Below the pieces are notes generated by a model. That model saw only the letters and a list, made by a program, of their open reading frames with translations. It was not told the origin of the DNA and did no database searches. Positions 9,116 to 17,993 of a stretch of 64,000 bases of DNA are shown here, piece by piece. A program made the translations under genes and the position numbers. Each line of letters opens with the position of its first letter. Position 1 is the stretch's first letter. The stretch lies in the NCBI GenBank assembly GCA_035565615.1, contig DATMSB010000165.1, positions 1 through 64,000 on the forward strand, given 5' to 3'. The stretch is from Vulgatibacter sp035565615. Its GTDB lineage: Bacteria; Myxococcota; Myxococcia; Myxococcales; Vulgatibacteraceae.

Positions 9116-9214
9116 CGCGCCAGTCTACCCCGGCTGGGGCCCGCGGCGCTCCCGTCCCCAGGCCATGGGCGTCGGCGTCCAGGGGGGAAGGGCCGGGGCG
9201 GCGAGCGGCGGCCT

Positions 9215-9577
9215 TCAGCGGACGATCAGCTTCCCCTTCATGGTGGGGTGGAGCAGGCAGACGTAGGGGAAGGATCCCGCCTCCGACGCGACGTACCTCC
9301 ACGAGGCCTTCGCCGGGAAGACGCCCGAGTCGAAGAGCGTCCGACCGTCCCGGATGGCCGTCGCGGTGTGGGGGACGAGGTCCTCGTTGACCCACTCGAT
9401 GGTGTCGCCCACGGAGACCTCGAGGGTCGCCGGCACGAACTCCATCCCCTTGATCGTCACCTCGTGGACCCGAGAGGCGGAGTCGGTGGCCTCGGCGGGC
9501 GACGCGCGCTCGAGGGGCAGCAAGAAGAGCGCTGCCGCCGCGAGGGCGAGGGCGGTTCGGGCGATTCGAGCGAGCAT
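9215..9577 (-). CDS. Exported cupredoxin (plastocyanin-like) protein
   Basis: A 120-residue exported blue-copper-type protein. Residues 1-~30 are a signal peptide ending near ASPAEA. The fold is marked by EFVPATLEVSVGDTIEWVNEDLVPHTAT, with the first copper His, and by YVCLLHPTM with the Cys, His and Met ligands in C-x2-H-x2-M spacing. It probably carries electrons in the periplasm. The frame stays open upstream but lies antisense to the next gene there, so the ATG followed at once by the signal peptide is chosen. Confidence 0.88.
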   Translation of the reverse strand: MLARIARTALALAAAALFLLPLERASPAEATDSASRVHEVTIKGMEFVPATLEVSVGDTIEWVNEDLVPHTATAIRDGRTLFDSGVFPAKASWRYVASEAGSFPYVCLLHPTMKGKLIVR

Positions 9578-9815
9578 CGGGGTCGTCTTCCCTTCTGGTC
9601 CGGGTGAACGACCGACAGATTCCCGGCGCGGGGAAAGGTGACGGAAGCGCTCCCGTCCGCCGGTCGTGCGCGGGTGAACAAACCCGTTCGGGGGAAGCGA
9701 CGATCGGATGTCACCTCGCGCCGGCCCGAGGACTCCATCGTCGTGTGTGCGCCGCCCGGCAGGTCCGTGCGGCGGCCCTCGTTTCGTTCGATTCACGACA
9801 ATCGGAGGATTCAAG

Positions 9816-10412
9816 ATGACGACCGTCTCGACGTACCTACGAATCGCTGGGCTTGCCTCTGTCTCTCTCCTCGTCGCGGCCGCGGGCTGCGCCTCCACCC
9901 CGGAGTCCGCCGGCGCGGACGCGAGCTCCAGCTCCGGGCTCGACGACGCGCAGATCGCGGCCATCGTCACCACGGCCAACCAGATCGACGTCGACAACGG
10001 CTCGCTCGCGATGGAGCGCTCCTCGAACCCCCAGGTGAAGCAGTTCGCCCAGCGCATGATGGACGACCACACCGCGGTGAATCAGGCGGCGGTGGACCTG
10101 GTCACCCGCCTCGGCGTCACCCCCGAGGAGACCGAGACCAGCCGCTCCCTGGCCGCCAGCGCCCAGAAGACCCGCTCGTCGATGCGGAGCCTCTCCGGCG
10201 CCGAGTTCGACAAGGCGTACGTGGACAACGAGGTCGCCTACCACGCGGCGGTGATCGAGGTGCTCGACTCGACCCTGATCCCCTCGGCGCAGAACGAGGA
10301 GCTCAAGGCGATGCTCGTGAACGTGCGGCCCGCGTTCATCGCGCACCTCGAGCACGCCCGCAGCATCCAGGCGGCGCTCGAGGGCGGCGAGGCCTCCGAG
10401 CACGCGCACTGA
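9816..10412 (+). CDS. DUF4142 lipoprotein
   Basis: A 198-residue envelope protein. A signal peptide with lipobox VAAAGC places the mature protein in a membrane leaflet. The body is a helical DUF4142 domain: ANQIDVDNGSLAMERSSNPQ, VKQFAQRMMDDHTAVNQ, FDKAYVDNEVAYHAAVIEV and HLEHARSIQ. The family has a ferritin-like helical bundle and unknown biochemical function, often linked to stress. A GGAGG ribosome site is 5 bases before the ATG. It is divergent from the cupredoxin gene; the 238-base gap contains two copies of CGGGTGAAC (9601-9609, 9671-9679). Confidence 0.88.
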   Translation: MTTVSTYLRIAGLASVSLLVAAAGCASTPESAGADASSSSGLDDAQIAAIVTTANQIDVDNGSLAMERSSNPQVKQFAQRMMDDHTAVNQAAVDLVTRLGVTPEETETSRSLAASAQKTRSSMRSLSGAEFDKAYVDNEVAYHAAVIEVLDSTLIPSAQNEELKAMLVNVRPAFIAHLEHARSIQAALEGGEASEHAH

Positions 10413-10468
10413 GGCTCCGCGCCGGGGCGCATCCGGATCGCCGCGCGCACCCGCGGCGATCCGGAGCC

Positions 10469-10723
10469 GAGACGCCCCGCCTCGTGCTCCGTCACCTCGA
10501 GGAGCGCGACGCGGGCTTCATCCTCGAGTCGACGAACGATCCCGACTGGATCCAGTTCATCGGCGATCGGGGGTTGCGGACGCGCGAGGACGCCGTCGCC
10601 TACCTGCGCAGCGCGCCGATCGCCACGTCTGGGGGGCGATACCCTCATCGAGTGGGGCAAGCCGCTCTGGCAGACGACGACTTCGGGGAAGGGGGGCCCG
10701 GCGAGCCGCAGGCGGGCGGATAG
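10469..10723 (+). pseudogene. N-terminal remnant of a GNAT acetyltransferase
   Basis: The frame reads ETPRLVLRHLEERDAGFILE, then NDPDWIQFIGDRGLRTREDA and YLRSAPIAT, which is the start of a RimJ/RimL-type GNAT acetyltransferase. After about 55 residues the match ends and the frame continues in unrelated GC-rich sequence to a TAG at 10721. No start codon or ribosome site precedes the match and the acetyl-CoA-binding half is absent. Confidence 0.6.
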
Positions 10724-10857
10724 GGGAACTTCCATGGGCCCGGCGGCCTCGCGGAGGCGCAGGCCGCCGAAAGGCCAGCGCGGGAGTCGAGGAGGCGCGC
10801 CGGCCCGGGCGGCCTCGCGGGAGCCGAAGGCTCCGGTCGGCGACGCCTCCCGCTCGC

Positions 10858-11730
10858 TCACAGGCCCCGCAGCCACTCGGGACGCAGCGCCACGTCGCCC
10901 GAGAGGGCGCGGTCGATGGTGGCGACGATGCGGTCTCGATCCCGGGGGAGGCGGCCGGCGAGCGGCAGATGGTTCGACGCGTGGTTGGTGCGGAAGATCG
11001 CGTCGGTCGGGGACGCGAGGGAGACGATGGTGCGCAGCTCGCCGAGCATCTGGCCGACGGACGGCAGCTCGAAGCGCTCGCTGTCCTGGAGCCTGGCGAT
11101 CGGCGTGCCCGGCACGACGGTGAGGGTGAGGAGCGAGACGAACCTGGGGTCCATCTCGGTGACGAGCCGCGCCGTCCCCTCGGCGTGTTCGCGGCTGCGC
11201 TCGATCCCGCCCACGCCGAGGAGGAAGATCGCCGAAAGCTTGATGTCCGCCGCCCGCGCCCGGCGCGCCGCCTCCACGTGGTCGGCGAACGTGGCGCCCT
11301 TGGCGATCCGCTTCGAGGTCGCGTCGTCGCCGGTCTCGGGGCCGATGTAGAGCTGGGTGAGGCCGAGGGATCGCAGGCGCGACAGCTCCTCCTCGGACTT
11401 CTGCTTCAGGTTCGTCGCGGTAGCGTAGGCGCTCACCCGCCGCAGGCGCGGGAAGGCGCCGCGGCAGGCCGCCAGGATGGCCTCCCAGTGGGGCAGGTCC
11501 ATGACCAGGGCGTCGCCGTCCGCGACGAAGACCTTGGACACGCTCGGGCCGAAGGCCTCGCCCGCCGCCCGGACGTCGGCGAGCGTCTGGGCGAGGTCCC
11601 GGACGCGGAAGGTCTTGTCGCGGTACATGTCACAGTAGGTGCAGTGGTTCCACGAGCAGCCGATGGTGGCCTGGAGGATGTAGGCGTCGGCCTCGCTGGG
11701 CGGGCGGAAGATCCTTCCTTCGTAGCGCAT
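10858..11730 (-). CDS. Radical SAM protein
   Basis: A 290-residue radical SAM enzyme. LQATIGCSWNHCTYCDMY (res ~18-35) holds the 4Fe-4S-binding cysteines in a C-x4-C-x2-C arrangement, as seen in a widespread uncharacterised Elp3/HemN-like family with a CxMYKxK consensus. VFVADGDALVM and LYIGPETGDD are later conserved blocks of that family, and SAIFLLGVGG is a SAM-binding strand. Full length, ATG start, divergent from the aldehyde dehydrogenase gene. The substrate is unknown. Confidence 0.88.
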   Translation of the reverse strand: MRYEGRIFRPPSEADAYILQATIGCSWNHCTYCDMYRDKTFRVRDLAQTLADVRAAGEAFGPSVSKVFVADGDALVMDLPHWEAILAACRGAFPRLRRVSAYATATNLKQKSEEELSRLRSLGLTQLYIGPETGDDATSKRIAKGATFADHVEAARRARAADIKLSAIFLLGVGGIERSREHAEGTARLVTEMDPRFVSLLTLTVVPGTPIARLQDSERFELPSVGQMLGELRTIVSLASPTDAIFRTNHASNHLPLAGRLPRDRDRIVATIDRALSGDVALRPEWLRGL

Positions 11731-11884
11731 GCCGGACAATCTACCCGACCGTCCGGCGACCGCGGGCTGTTCGAATCTCGTCCGTCCGCCGGGCGATCCG
11801 GCGATCGCCCTTCGCCGCAGGCCGCGATCCCCGTTAAGCTCCGACACCTGCCCGGGCAGCGGCCGGGCCGAGGAGGAGAGGCGC

Positions 11885-13282
11885 ATGGGCATCGCGACCA
11901 TCAACCCCGCCACGGGCGAGAGGCTGCGCACCTTCGAGGAGCTGGACGACGCGGCCCTCGAGCGGAAGCTGGCCCTCGCCGCGGAGGCGTTCTCGCACTG
12001 GCGGCGGACGAGCTTTTCCCGGCGAGCCGAGTCGATGGCCAGGGCCGCAGAGCAGCTCACCGGCGATCGCGAGCGCCTCGCCCGCCTGATGGTCGTGGAG
12101 ATGGGCAAGCCGATCGCCGCCGCCCGGGCGGAGGTCGACAAGTGCGCGTGGGTGTGCCGCCACTACGCCGAGCACGCCGAGCGGCTCCTCGCGGACGAGC
12201 CGGTGGACGTCGGCGACGCCCGCGCCTACGTGCGCCACCTGCCCCTCGGCCCGGTCCTCGCGGTGATGCCCTGGAACTTCCCGTTCTGGCAGGTCTTCCG
12301 CTTCGCCGCCCCCGGCCTGATGGCGGGCAACGTCGGCCTCCTCAAGCACGCGTCGAACGTGCCCCAGTGCGCGCTGGCGATCGAGGAGGTCCTCCTTCGG
12401 GCGGGCTTCCCGGAAGGGGTGTTCCAGACGCTGCTCATCGGCCATCGCAAGGCGGCGCAGGTGCTCGAGGATCCCCGGGTGGTGGCGGCCACGCTCACCG
12501 GGAGCGGCCCCGCCGGATCGTCGGTGGCCTCGCTCGCCGGGAAGCGGATCAAGAAGACGGTGCTCGAGCTCGGCGGAAGCGATCCCTTCGTGGTGATGCC
12601 GAGCGCCGATCTGGACGCCGCGGCGAAGACCGCGGTCGCGGCCCGCAACGTCAACTCCGGCCAGTCCTGCATCGCCGCCAAGCGGTTCATCGTCCACCGC
12701 GACGTCTACGGGGCGTTCCAGGAGCGCTTCCTCGCCGAGCTGTCGAAGGTGAAGGTCGGCGATCCGCTCTCGGAGGAGACGACCGTGGGGCCCCTCGCCA
12801 CCGAGAGCATCCGGGACGGCGTGGCGGAGCAGGTGGAGGACGCCGTGCGCCGGGGGGCGCGCCTCCTCGCCGGCGGGACGAGCGTGGGGACGAGCGGCTG
12901 GTTCTACGCGCCCACCGTGCTGGCGGACGTCCCCGAGGACGCCCGCGCCTTCACCGAGGAGGTCTTCGGCCCCGTCGCCCTCCTCTTCCAGGTCGCCGAC
13001 CTCGACGAGGCGATCGCCCTCGCGAACGCCACCGAGTTCGGCCTGGGCTCCAGCGTGTGGACCCGGGACGCGTCGGAGGTGGAGCGGTTCGTGAACGAGA
13101 TCGAGGCGGGGATGACCTTCGTGAACTCGATGGTGGTCTCCGACCCCCGCCTCCCCTTCGGCGGCGTGAAGAGTTCCGGCTACGGCAGGGAGCTGGCGCG
13201 CGACGGGATCCTCGAGTTCGTGAACCGCAAGGCGGTCTCCATCGCCGGCCCGAAGCCCACCGCGCGCTCCACCATCGAATAG
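11885..13282 (+). CDS. sad: NAD(P)-dependent succinate-semialdehyde dehydrogenase (Sad/YneI type)
   Basis: A 465-residue aldehyde dehydrogenase. INPATGE opens the protein; PWNFPFWQVFR and LKHASNVPQCA match the YneI/Sad subgroup better than GabD; TGSGPAGSSVASLAGKRIKK is the nucleotide-binding turn; LELGGSDPF has the general-base Glu and NSGQSCIAAKRF the catalytic Cys. It probably oxidises succinate semialdehyde to succinate in 4-aminobutyrate breakdown, though other aldehydes are possible. GAGGAGGAG lies just upstream of the ATG. Confidence 0.87.
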   Translation: MGIATINPATGERLRTFEELDDAALERKLALAAEAFSHWRRTSFSRRAESMARAAEQLTGDRERLARLMVVEMGKPIAAARAEVDKCAWVCRHYAEHAERLLADEPVDVGDARAYVRHLPLGPVLAVMPWNFPFWQVFRFAAPGLMAGNVGLLKHASNVPQCALAIEEVLLRAGFPEGVFQTLLIGHRKAAQVLEDPRVVAATLTGSGPAGSSVASLAGKRIKKTVLELGGSDPFVVMPSADLDAAAKTAVAARNVNSGQSCIAAKRFIVHRDVYGAFQERFLAELSKVKVGDPLSEETTVGPLATESIRDGVAEQVEDAVRRGARLLAGGTSVGTSGWFYAPTVLADVPEDARAFTEEVFGPVALLFQVADLDEAIALANATEFGLGSSVWTRDASEVERFVNEIEAGMTFVNSMVVSDPRLPFGGVKSSGYGRELARDGILEFVNRKAVSIAGPKPTARSTIE

Positions 13283-13352
13283 CGCCGCCCCCGGAACAGG
13301 CCGCAGATCCAGGCGCTTGCAGGCCGAGCGAGCCGGCGAGCTTCACTTTGCC

Positions 13353-13383
13353 TTGATCTTCCCGTGGCCGGAACCTTTATGAG
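13353..13383 (+). promoter_or_regulatory. Candidate MerR/CueR-type promoter for copA
   Basis: TTGATC (-35, 13353-13358) and TATGAG (-10, 13378-13383) are separated by exactly 19 bases, the stretched spacing typical of MerR-family metal-regulated promoters. The spacer carries an imperfect dyad, CTTCC...GGAAC, much like CueR/CopR operators. It lies 27 bases upstream of the copper ATPase start. No merR/cueR-type gene is present in this window, so the regulator would act in trans. Confidence 0.6.
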
Positions 13384-13410
13384 ACGGGCGTGACGAAAGG
13401 AGAGGAAGCC

Positions 13411-15756
13411 ATGGTCCCCGTCCCAGCGCACCCGAGGGAGGAGCACGCGGGACCGCCGCCGATCGAGCTCGCGATCGAGGGTATGAACTGCGCGTCGTGC
13501 GTGGGGCGGGTGGAGCGCGCCCTGCGCGCGGTGCCGGGGGTGGTCTCGACCCACGTGAACCTGGCCACCGAGCGGGCCGCCGTGGTGATCGGCGAGGAGG
13601 TGGACCCCGCCCGGCTGATCGACGCGGTTCGCGAGGCGGGCTACGCCGCGCGGCGCCTGGAGGCCATCGACCCCGAGGCGGAGGAGGCGCGCCGCGCCAA
13701 GGAGAGCGCCGCCCTGCGCCGGGATCTGGCGATCGCCGCGCTCCTCACCGCGCCGGTCTTCGCGCTGGAGATGGGATCGCACTTCATCCCCGGCCTCGCC
13801 GGGTGGATCGATCGGAGCCTCGGCACCCGCACGAGCTGGTGGATCCAGTTCGCGCTGACCTCCGCTCTGCTCTTCGGCCCCGGCCTCCGCTTCCTTCGCG
13901 CGGGGATCCCCGCCCTGCTCCGCCGGGCGCCGGACATGAACTCGCTGGTGGCGGTGGGGACGCTGGCGGCCTACGGCTTCTCGGTGGTGGCGACCTTCGC
14001 CTCCTCGCTGCTGCCGGCGGGGACGGTCCACGTCTACTACGAGGCCGCCGCGGTCATCGTCACCCTCATCCTCCTCGGCAGGTACCTGGAGGCGAAGGCG
14101 AAGGGCCGCACCTCCCAGGCGATCCAGCGCCTCGTCGGCCTCCAGCCGAAGACCGCCCGGGTGCGGCGCGGCGGCGCCGCGGTCGAGATCGCCGTGGCCG
14201 AGGTCCTGCCGGGCGACGTGGTGGAGGTGCGGCCCGGCGAGCGCGTGCCGGTCGACGGCACGGTGATCGAGGGCGGCAGCTTCGTCGACGAGTCGATGAT
14301 CACCGGCGAGCCCGTCCCCGTGCAGAAGGGCGAGGGTGCGGAGGTGGTGGGCGGCACCGTCAACCAGACTGGCGCCCTCGCCTTCCGCGCCACCGCCGTG
14401 GGGAGCCGCACCGTCCTCGCCCAGATCATCCGCATGGTCGAGCAGGCGCAAGGGTCCAAGCTCCCCATCCAGGCGCTCGTCGATCGCGTCACCCTCTGGT
14501 TCGTCCCCGCGGTGATGGCGGCGGCGGCGCTGACCTTCGTGGTGTGGCTGGCCTTCGGCCCCGAGCCGGCGCTCACCTTCGGCCTGGTGAACGCGGTGGC
14601 GGTGCTGATCATCGCCTGCCCCTGCGCCATGGGCCTGGCCACGCCGACCTCGATCATGGTGGGGACGGGGCGGGGCGCCGAGCTGGGCGTGCTCTTCCGC
14701 AAGGGAGACGCGCTGCAGCGGCTGAAGGAGGCCCGGGTCGTCGCCGTGGACAAGACGGGGACGCTCACGGTGGGCAGGCCCGCGCTCACCGATCTCGAGG
14801 TGGTGGAGGGCTTCGAGCGGGACGAGGTCCTCGCTCGGATCGCCGCGGTCGAGGATCGATCCGAACACCCGATCGCCCGCACCATCGTGGAGGCGGCGAA
14901 GGCGGAGGGGCTCGCGCTGCCCGAGGTGCAGGCCTTCGAGTCCATCACCGGCTTCGGCGTCCGCGCCACGGTCGGCGGCGCCCGGGTGGAGATCGGCGCC
15001 GATCGCCTCATGACGCGCCTCGGGCTGGAGCCGTCCGCCTTCGCGGCGCTCGCCTCGCGGCTGGGGGAGCAGGGCAAGTCCCCGCTCTACGCCGCGATCG
15101 ACGGCAGGCTCGCGGCAATCCTGGCGGTGGCCGACCCCATCAAGGAGACGACGCCGGGGGCGATCGCGGCCCTGCACGCGCTCGGCCTCCGGGTGGCGAT
15201 GATCACCGGCGACAACCGCCGCACCGCGGAGGCCATCGCCAGGCAGCTCGGCATCGACGAGGTCGAGGCCGAGGTCCTCCCCGGCGACAAGGTGAAGGCG
15301 ATCCGCCGGCTGCGGAAGGCGCACGGGGGCGTCGCCTTCGTCGGCGACGGGATCAACGACGCGCCGGCCCTCGCCAAGGCCGACGTGGGCATCGCCATCG
15401 GGACCGGCACCGACGTCGCGATCGAGGCGGCGGACGTGGTGCTGATGTCCGGCAACCTCGAGGGCGTCCCCAACGCCATCGCCCTCTCCAAGGCCACCAT
15501 CGGCAACATCCGCCAGAACCTCTTCTGGGCCTTCGCGTACAACACGGCGCTGATCCCCATCGCCGCCGGCCTGCTCCACCCGCTGGGCGGCCCGCTCCTG
15601 TCGCCGGTGTTCGCCGCCGTCGCGATGGCGCTCTCCAGCGTCTTCGTCCTCGGCAACGCGCTGCGGCTGCGCCGCTTCCGCCCGCCCCTGGCCGGCCACC
15701 GCGCCGAGCCCGCGTCCGAGCGCGCCCTCGCGGCCTCGGCGGGGGGCGCCGGATGA
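13411..15756 (+). CDS. copA: Copper-translocating P1B-type ATPase
   Basis: A 781-residue heavy-metal ATPase. One N-terminal HMA domain with GMNCASC (~res 23-29); membrane helices; the actuator loop TGEPVPV; the transmembrane metal site CPC in IIACPCAMGLATP; the phosphorylation site DKTGTLT; SEHPIA of the N domain; and GDGINDAPALA near the end. The CPC plus the later YN and MxxS helices (FAYNTALIP, MALSSVFV) indicate the Cu(I)-exporting P1B-1 group. AAAGGAGAGG precedes the ATG; an in-frame GTG at 13390 is less likely. It is preceded by a MerR-type promoter, fitting copper induction. Confidence 0.95.
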   Translation: MVPVPAHPREEHAGPPPIELAIEGMNCASCVGRVERALRAVPGVVSTHVNLATERAAVVIGEEVDPARLIDAVREAGYAARRLEAIDPEAEEARRAKESAALRRDLAIAALLTAPVFALEMGSHFIPGLAGWIDRSLGTRTSWWIQFALTSALLFGPGLRFLRAGIPALLRRAPDMNSLVAVGTLAAYGFSVVATFASSLLPAGTVHVYYEAAAVIVTLILLGRYLEAKAKGRTSQAIQRLVGLQPKTARVRRGGAAVEIAVAEVLPGDVVEVRPGERVPVDGTVIEGGSFVDESMITGEPVPVQKGEGAEVVGGTVNQTGALAFRATAVGSRTVLAQIIRMVEQAQGSKLPIQALVDRVTLWFVPAVMAAAALTFVVWLAFGPEPALTFGLVNAVAVLIIACPCAMGLATPTSIMVGTGRGAELGVLFRKGDALQRLKEARVVAVDKTGTLTVGRPALTDLEVVEGFERDEVLARIAAVEDRSEHPIARTIVEAAKAEGLALPEVQAFESITGFGVRATVGGARVEIGADRLMTRLGLEPSAFAALASRLGEQGKSPLYAAIDGRLAAILAVADPIKETTPGAIAALHALGLRVAMITGDNRRTAEAIARQLGIDEVEAEVLPGDKVKAIRRLRKAHGGVAFVGDGINDAPALAKADVGIAIGTGTDVAIEAADVVLMSGNLEGVPNAIALSKATIGNIRQNLFWAFAYNTALIPIAAGLLHPLGGPLLSPVFAAVAMALSSVFVLGNALRLRRFRPPLAGHRAEPASERALAASAGGAG

Positions 15757-15778
15757 CCACCGGCGAGGGGGCCCGCCT

Positions 15779-16204
15779 TCACAACCGCTTTCGGCTCGCC
15801 TCCCGCCGCGCGTCGAGGCTCCACGGCCCGGGCCCCGCGGTGGCCAGGTAGAGGAAGACGAAGAGGAGGAGGAGGGCCGGCTCGCCCCCGTTCGAGATGG
15901 GCCAGAAGCCCATGGGTGCGTGCGCCATGAGGTACGCGACCGCCATCTCGACGGCCAGCAGGAGCGCCGCGGGTCTGGTGAAGAGACCGATCACCACCAG
16001 CGCCGCGACGAAGAACTCGAGGATCCCCGCGAGGCCGAGGAGCGAGAAGAGGGGCACGGCCTCCCCAGAGCCCCCGGCGCCTCCGAGCGCGCCGAAGAGC
16101 TTCTGTGCGCCGTGCTGCATCATGAGCAGCGCCGGGACGATCCGGAGGAGGCCGTGGGCGACGACGCGGAAGCGGGCGAGGGTCTCGCTGGAGGGCTTCT
16201 TCAT
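15779..16204 (-). CDS. DoxX-family membrane protein
   Basis: A 141-residue four-helix membrane protein. HGLLRIVPALLMMQHGAQKLFG at the N-terminus, LLGLAGILEFFVAALVVIGL and RPAALLLAVEMAVAYLMAHAP, and NGGEPALLLLFVFLYLA near the C-terminus are typical of DoxX proteins, linked to thiol and redox stress in some bacteria but with no settled reaction. Convergent with copA and 22 bases away. Confidence 0.9.
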   Translation of the reverse strand: MKKPSSETLARFRVVAHGLLRIVPALLMMQHGAQKLFGALGGAGGSGEAVPLFSLLGLAGILEFFVAALVVIGLFTRPAALLLAVEMAVAYLMAHAPMGFWPISNGGEPALLLLFVFLYLATAGPGPWSLDARREASRKRL

Positions 16205-16619
16205 CCTCGAAGTGTACCGGATGGAGGGCCTCCGCGAAGCAGGGGAGAAGCGGCCGAGCGTCCGCCGGTGAACCTCCGACGTCGAGCCGCGGCGCCTTCG
16301 ACGACCGGCTGGCGATCTCCCTCGCACGAGGACCATCGGGGCGGGCCGCGCTCGGCGGACGGGAGGGGATACGGGGCGCCGCGGTGACCCTCGCCCGATC
16401 GTCGCCGAGAATACAGTTCCCGGTATGCCCCGCCCGTCGCGAGGGGCTACCCTTCCGCTTCTCCGAAGGGATCGGCACGGTCTCGATGCAGCACCACGAG
16501 GCGGCGCGCGCGCTCGGCGAGCCGCCGAACGCCCTGATTGCGGCGCGCGAACGGTCGAGAGACCCACAGGAGGCGCGGGTGCTTCCGCCACGGCCCGGGT
16601 CGAAGAGGATGCGCCGTCC
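16205..16619. other. Divergent intergenic region, no gene seen
   Basis: A 415-base gap between DoxX (leftward) and the bile-acid-symporter-family gene (rightward). A small rightward frame at 16384-16623 has no recognisable family content and overlaps the next start. No clear promoter or repeat was identified. Confidence 0.4.
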
Positions 16620-17531
16620 ATGAGAGAAGCCCTCGCCTTGACGGGGAACATCGCGGTCGTCGTCTTCACGGTGACCAGCCTCTCCACCGTGGGGTTCTCG
16701 TATCGCGTCTCGCGGATCCTGGAGCCGCTGCGCAACGTCCGCCAGGTGTTCCGGGCGCTGGTCTGCAACTTCGTCCTGGTCCCGGTCCTGGCCATCGGGA
16801 TCGAGCGGATGATCCCGCTGGATCCGCCGCTCGCCATCGGGCTCTTCCTGCTCGCGGGCTCGGCGGGGGCGCCGTTCCTCATCAAGCTGGCGCAGGCGGC
16901 GAAGAGCGACATCGCGCTCTGCGCGGCGCTCCTGCTGCTCCTCGTCCCCTCGACGGTGGTCTTCCTTCCGTTCTACGTGCCGATGGCCACGGCGGACCCT
17001 TCTCTCCGCGACCTGAACTACACGCCTTCGAGCGTCCTGGCGATCGGCGCCCCGCTCCTCTCCACCCTGCTCGTGCCGCTCGTGCTCGGCCTCGTCACGA
17101 GGGCGGTGGCGCCGCGCGTGGCCGTCCGGCTCGCCCCCGTCGGACGCAAGCTGTCGACCCTTTCCCTCGTCGTGGCGGTGGGATCGATCTTCGGCGCCAA
17201 CCTCCCCCAGTTCGTCGGGATCCTGAAGACGGGGGCGATCCCCGCCGCGGCCCTGCTCATCGTGGGCGCCTTCCTGATCGGCTTCCTGATCAGCCGCCGC
17301 GACACCAGCTCCGTCCTCGGCCTGGGGACGGCGCAGCGGAACGTCGCCGCCGCCATGGTGGTCGCGTCCCAGGACTTCGACGATCCGGGCGTGCTGGTGA
17401 TGGTGACCGCCTGCGTCCTCACGGCGCTGGCGGTGCTCTTTCCGATCTCCTGGCTGCTGAGCCGGCAGAGGCCGCGGGTCGGCCTTCCCATTCAGGGAGA
17501 CGGTCCCGATCCGGTCGCCAGGGGCGCTTGA
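16620..17531 (+). CDS. Bile acid:sodium symporter (SBF/BASS) family carrier
   Basis: A 303-residue polytopic membrane protein with about nine to ten hydrophobic segments. LVCNFVLVPVLAIGIERMIPL, GLFLLAGSAGAPFLIKLAQAA and, near the C-terminus, GLGTAQRNVAAAMVVASQDF (the conserved helix-break around the sodium site) identify the SBF family. The substrate is probably an organic anion; members transport bile acids, pantoate or sulfonates. The start ATG has no strong ribosome site. The gene's 3' end runs into the tail of the opposite-strand MgtC-like frame. Confidence 0.85.
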   Translation: MREALALTGNIAVVVFTVTSLSTVGFSYRVSRILEPLRNVRQVFRALVCNFVLVPVLAIGIERMIPLDPPLAIGLFLLAGSAGAPFLIKLAQAAKSDIALCAALLLLLVPSTVVFLPFYVPMATADPSLRDLNYTPSSVLAIGAPLLSTLLVPLVLGLVTRAVAPRVAVRLAPVGRKLSTLSLVVAVGSIFGANLPQFVGILKTGAIPAAALLIVGAFLIGFLISRRDTSSVLGLGTAQRNVAAAMVVASQDFDDPGVLVMVTACVLTALAVLFPISWLLSRQRPRVGLPIQGDGPDPVARGA

Positions 17532-17993
17532 GCCCCGCCCTCCGCTCGTCCTCGCCAGGGACGCCTCGGCCTCGTCCGGGATCCGCTTGAGGGGCTGGAG
17601 GAGGCGGAGCGCGGCGAGGGTCGCCGCGGAGAGCGCCGCCCCGAGGACGTAGAGCCGGTAGGCCGCGGCGATGCCCACGCTCACCGTGACCCAGAGGCTG
17701 ACGGCCGTGGCGAGGCCGTAGATCTCGGCGCGCCCCTTGAAGATCGCGCCGGCGCCGATGAAGCCGATCCCGCTCACCAGCGCCTGGAAGACGCGCGCCT
17801 GGCTCTCGAGGGAATCGTGGAAGGCGAACTGACCGATCTCGATGTAGGCGTTCGCCCCCTTGGCCAGGAGGGGATAGGTGCGGATCCCCGGGCCGAATTC
17901 GTGGCGCTCGCGATCCCATCCCACGGGGATCCCGAGGGCGAAGGCGATCCCGAGGTCGAGCGGCATCCCCGGGAGCGCGTCCCAGGCGGTCAT
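17532..17993 (-). CDS. MgtC/SapB-family membrane protein with undefined 3' end
   Basis: About 150 residues read as an MgtC-type protein: LGIAFALGIPVGWDRERHEF, GIRTYPLLAKGANAYIEIGQ, ARVFQALVSGIGFIGAGAIF and LATAVSLWVTVSVGIAAAY, ending at LRLLQPLKRIPDE where short MgtC proteins normally stop. However, no stop codon occurs in this frame for more than 2 kb; the frame continues antisense through the neighbouring carrier gene. One of the other frames has a stop at 17492. A lost stop or a recent frameshift is likely, so the end coordinate given is nominal. The start overlaps the stop of the upstream MgtC-like gene by ATGA. Confidence 0.65.

Noticed and set aside
10621..10857. Possible continuation of the GNAT gene in another frame
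   Set aside because: After about 10628 neither remaining frame gives the acetyl-CoA-binding RxxGxG/A region; only low-complexity Arg/Gly/Ala codons are seen.
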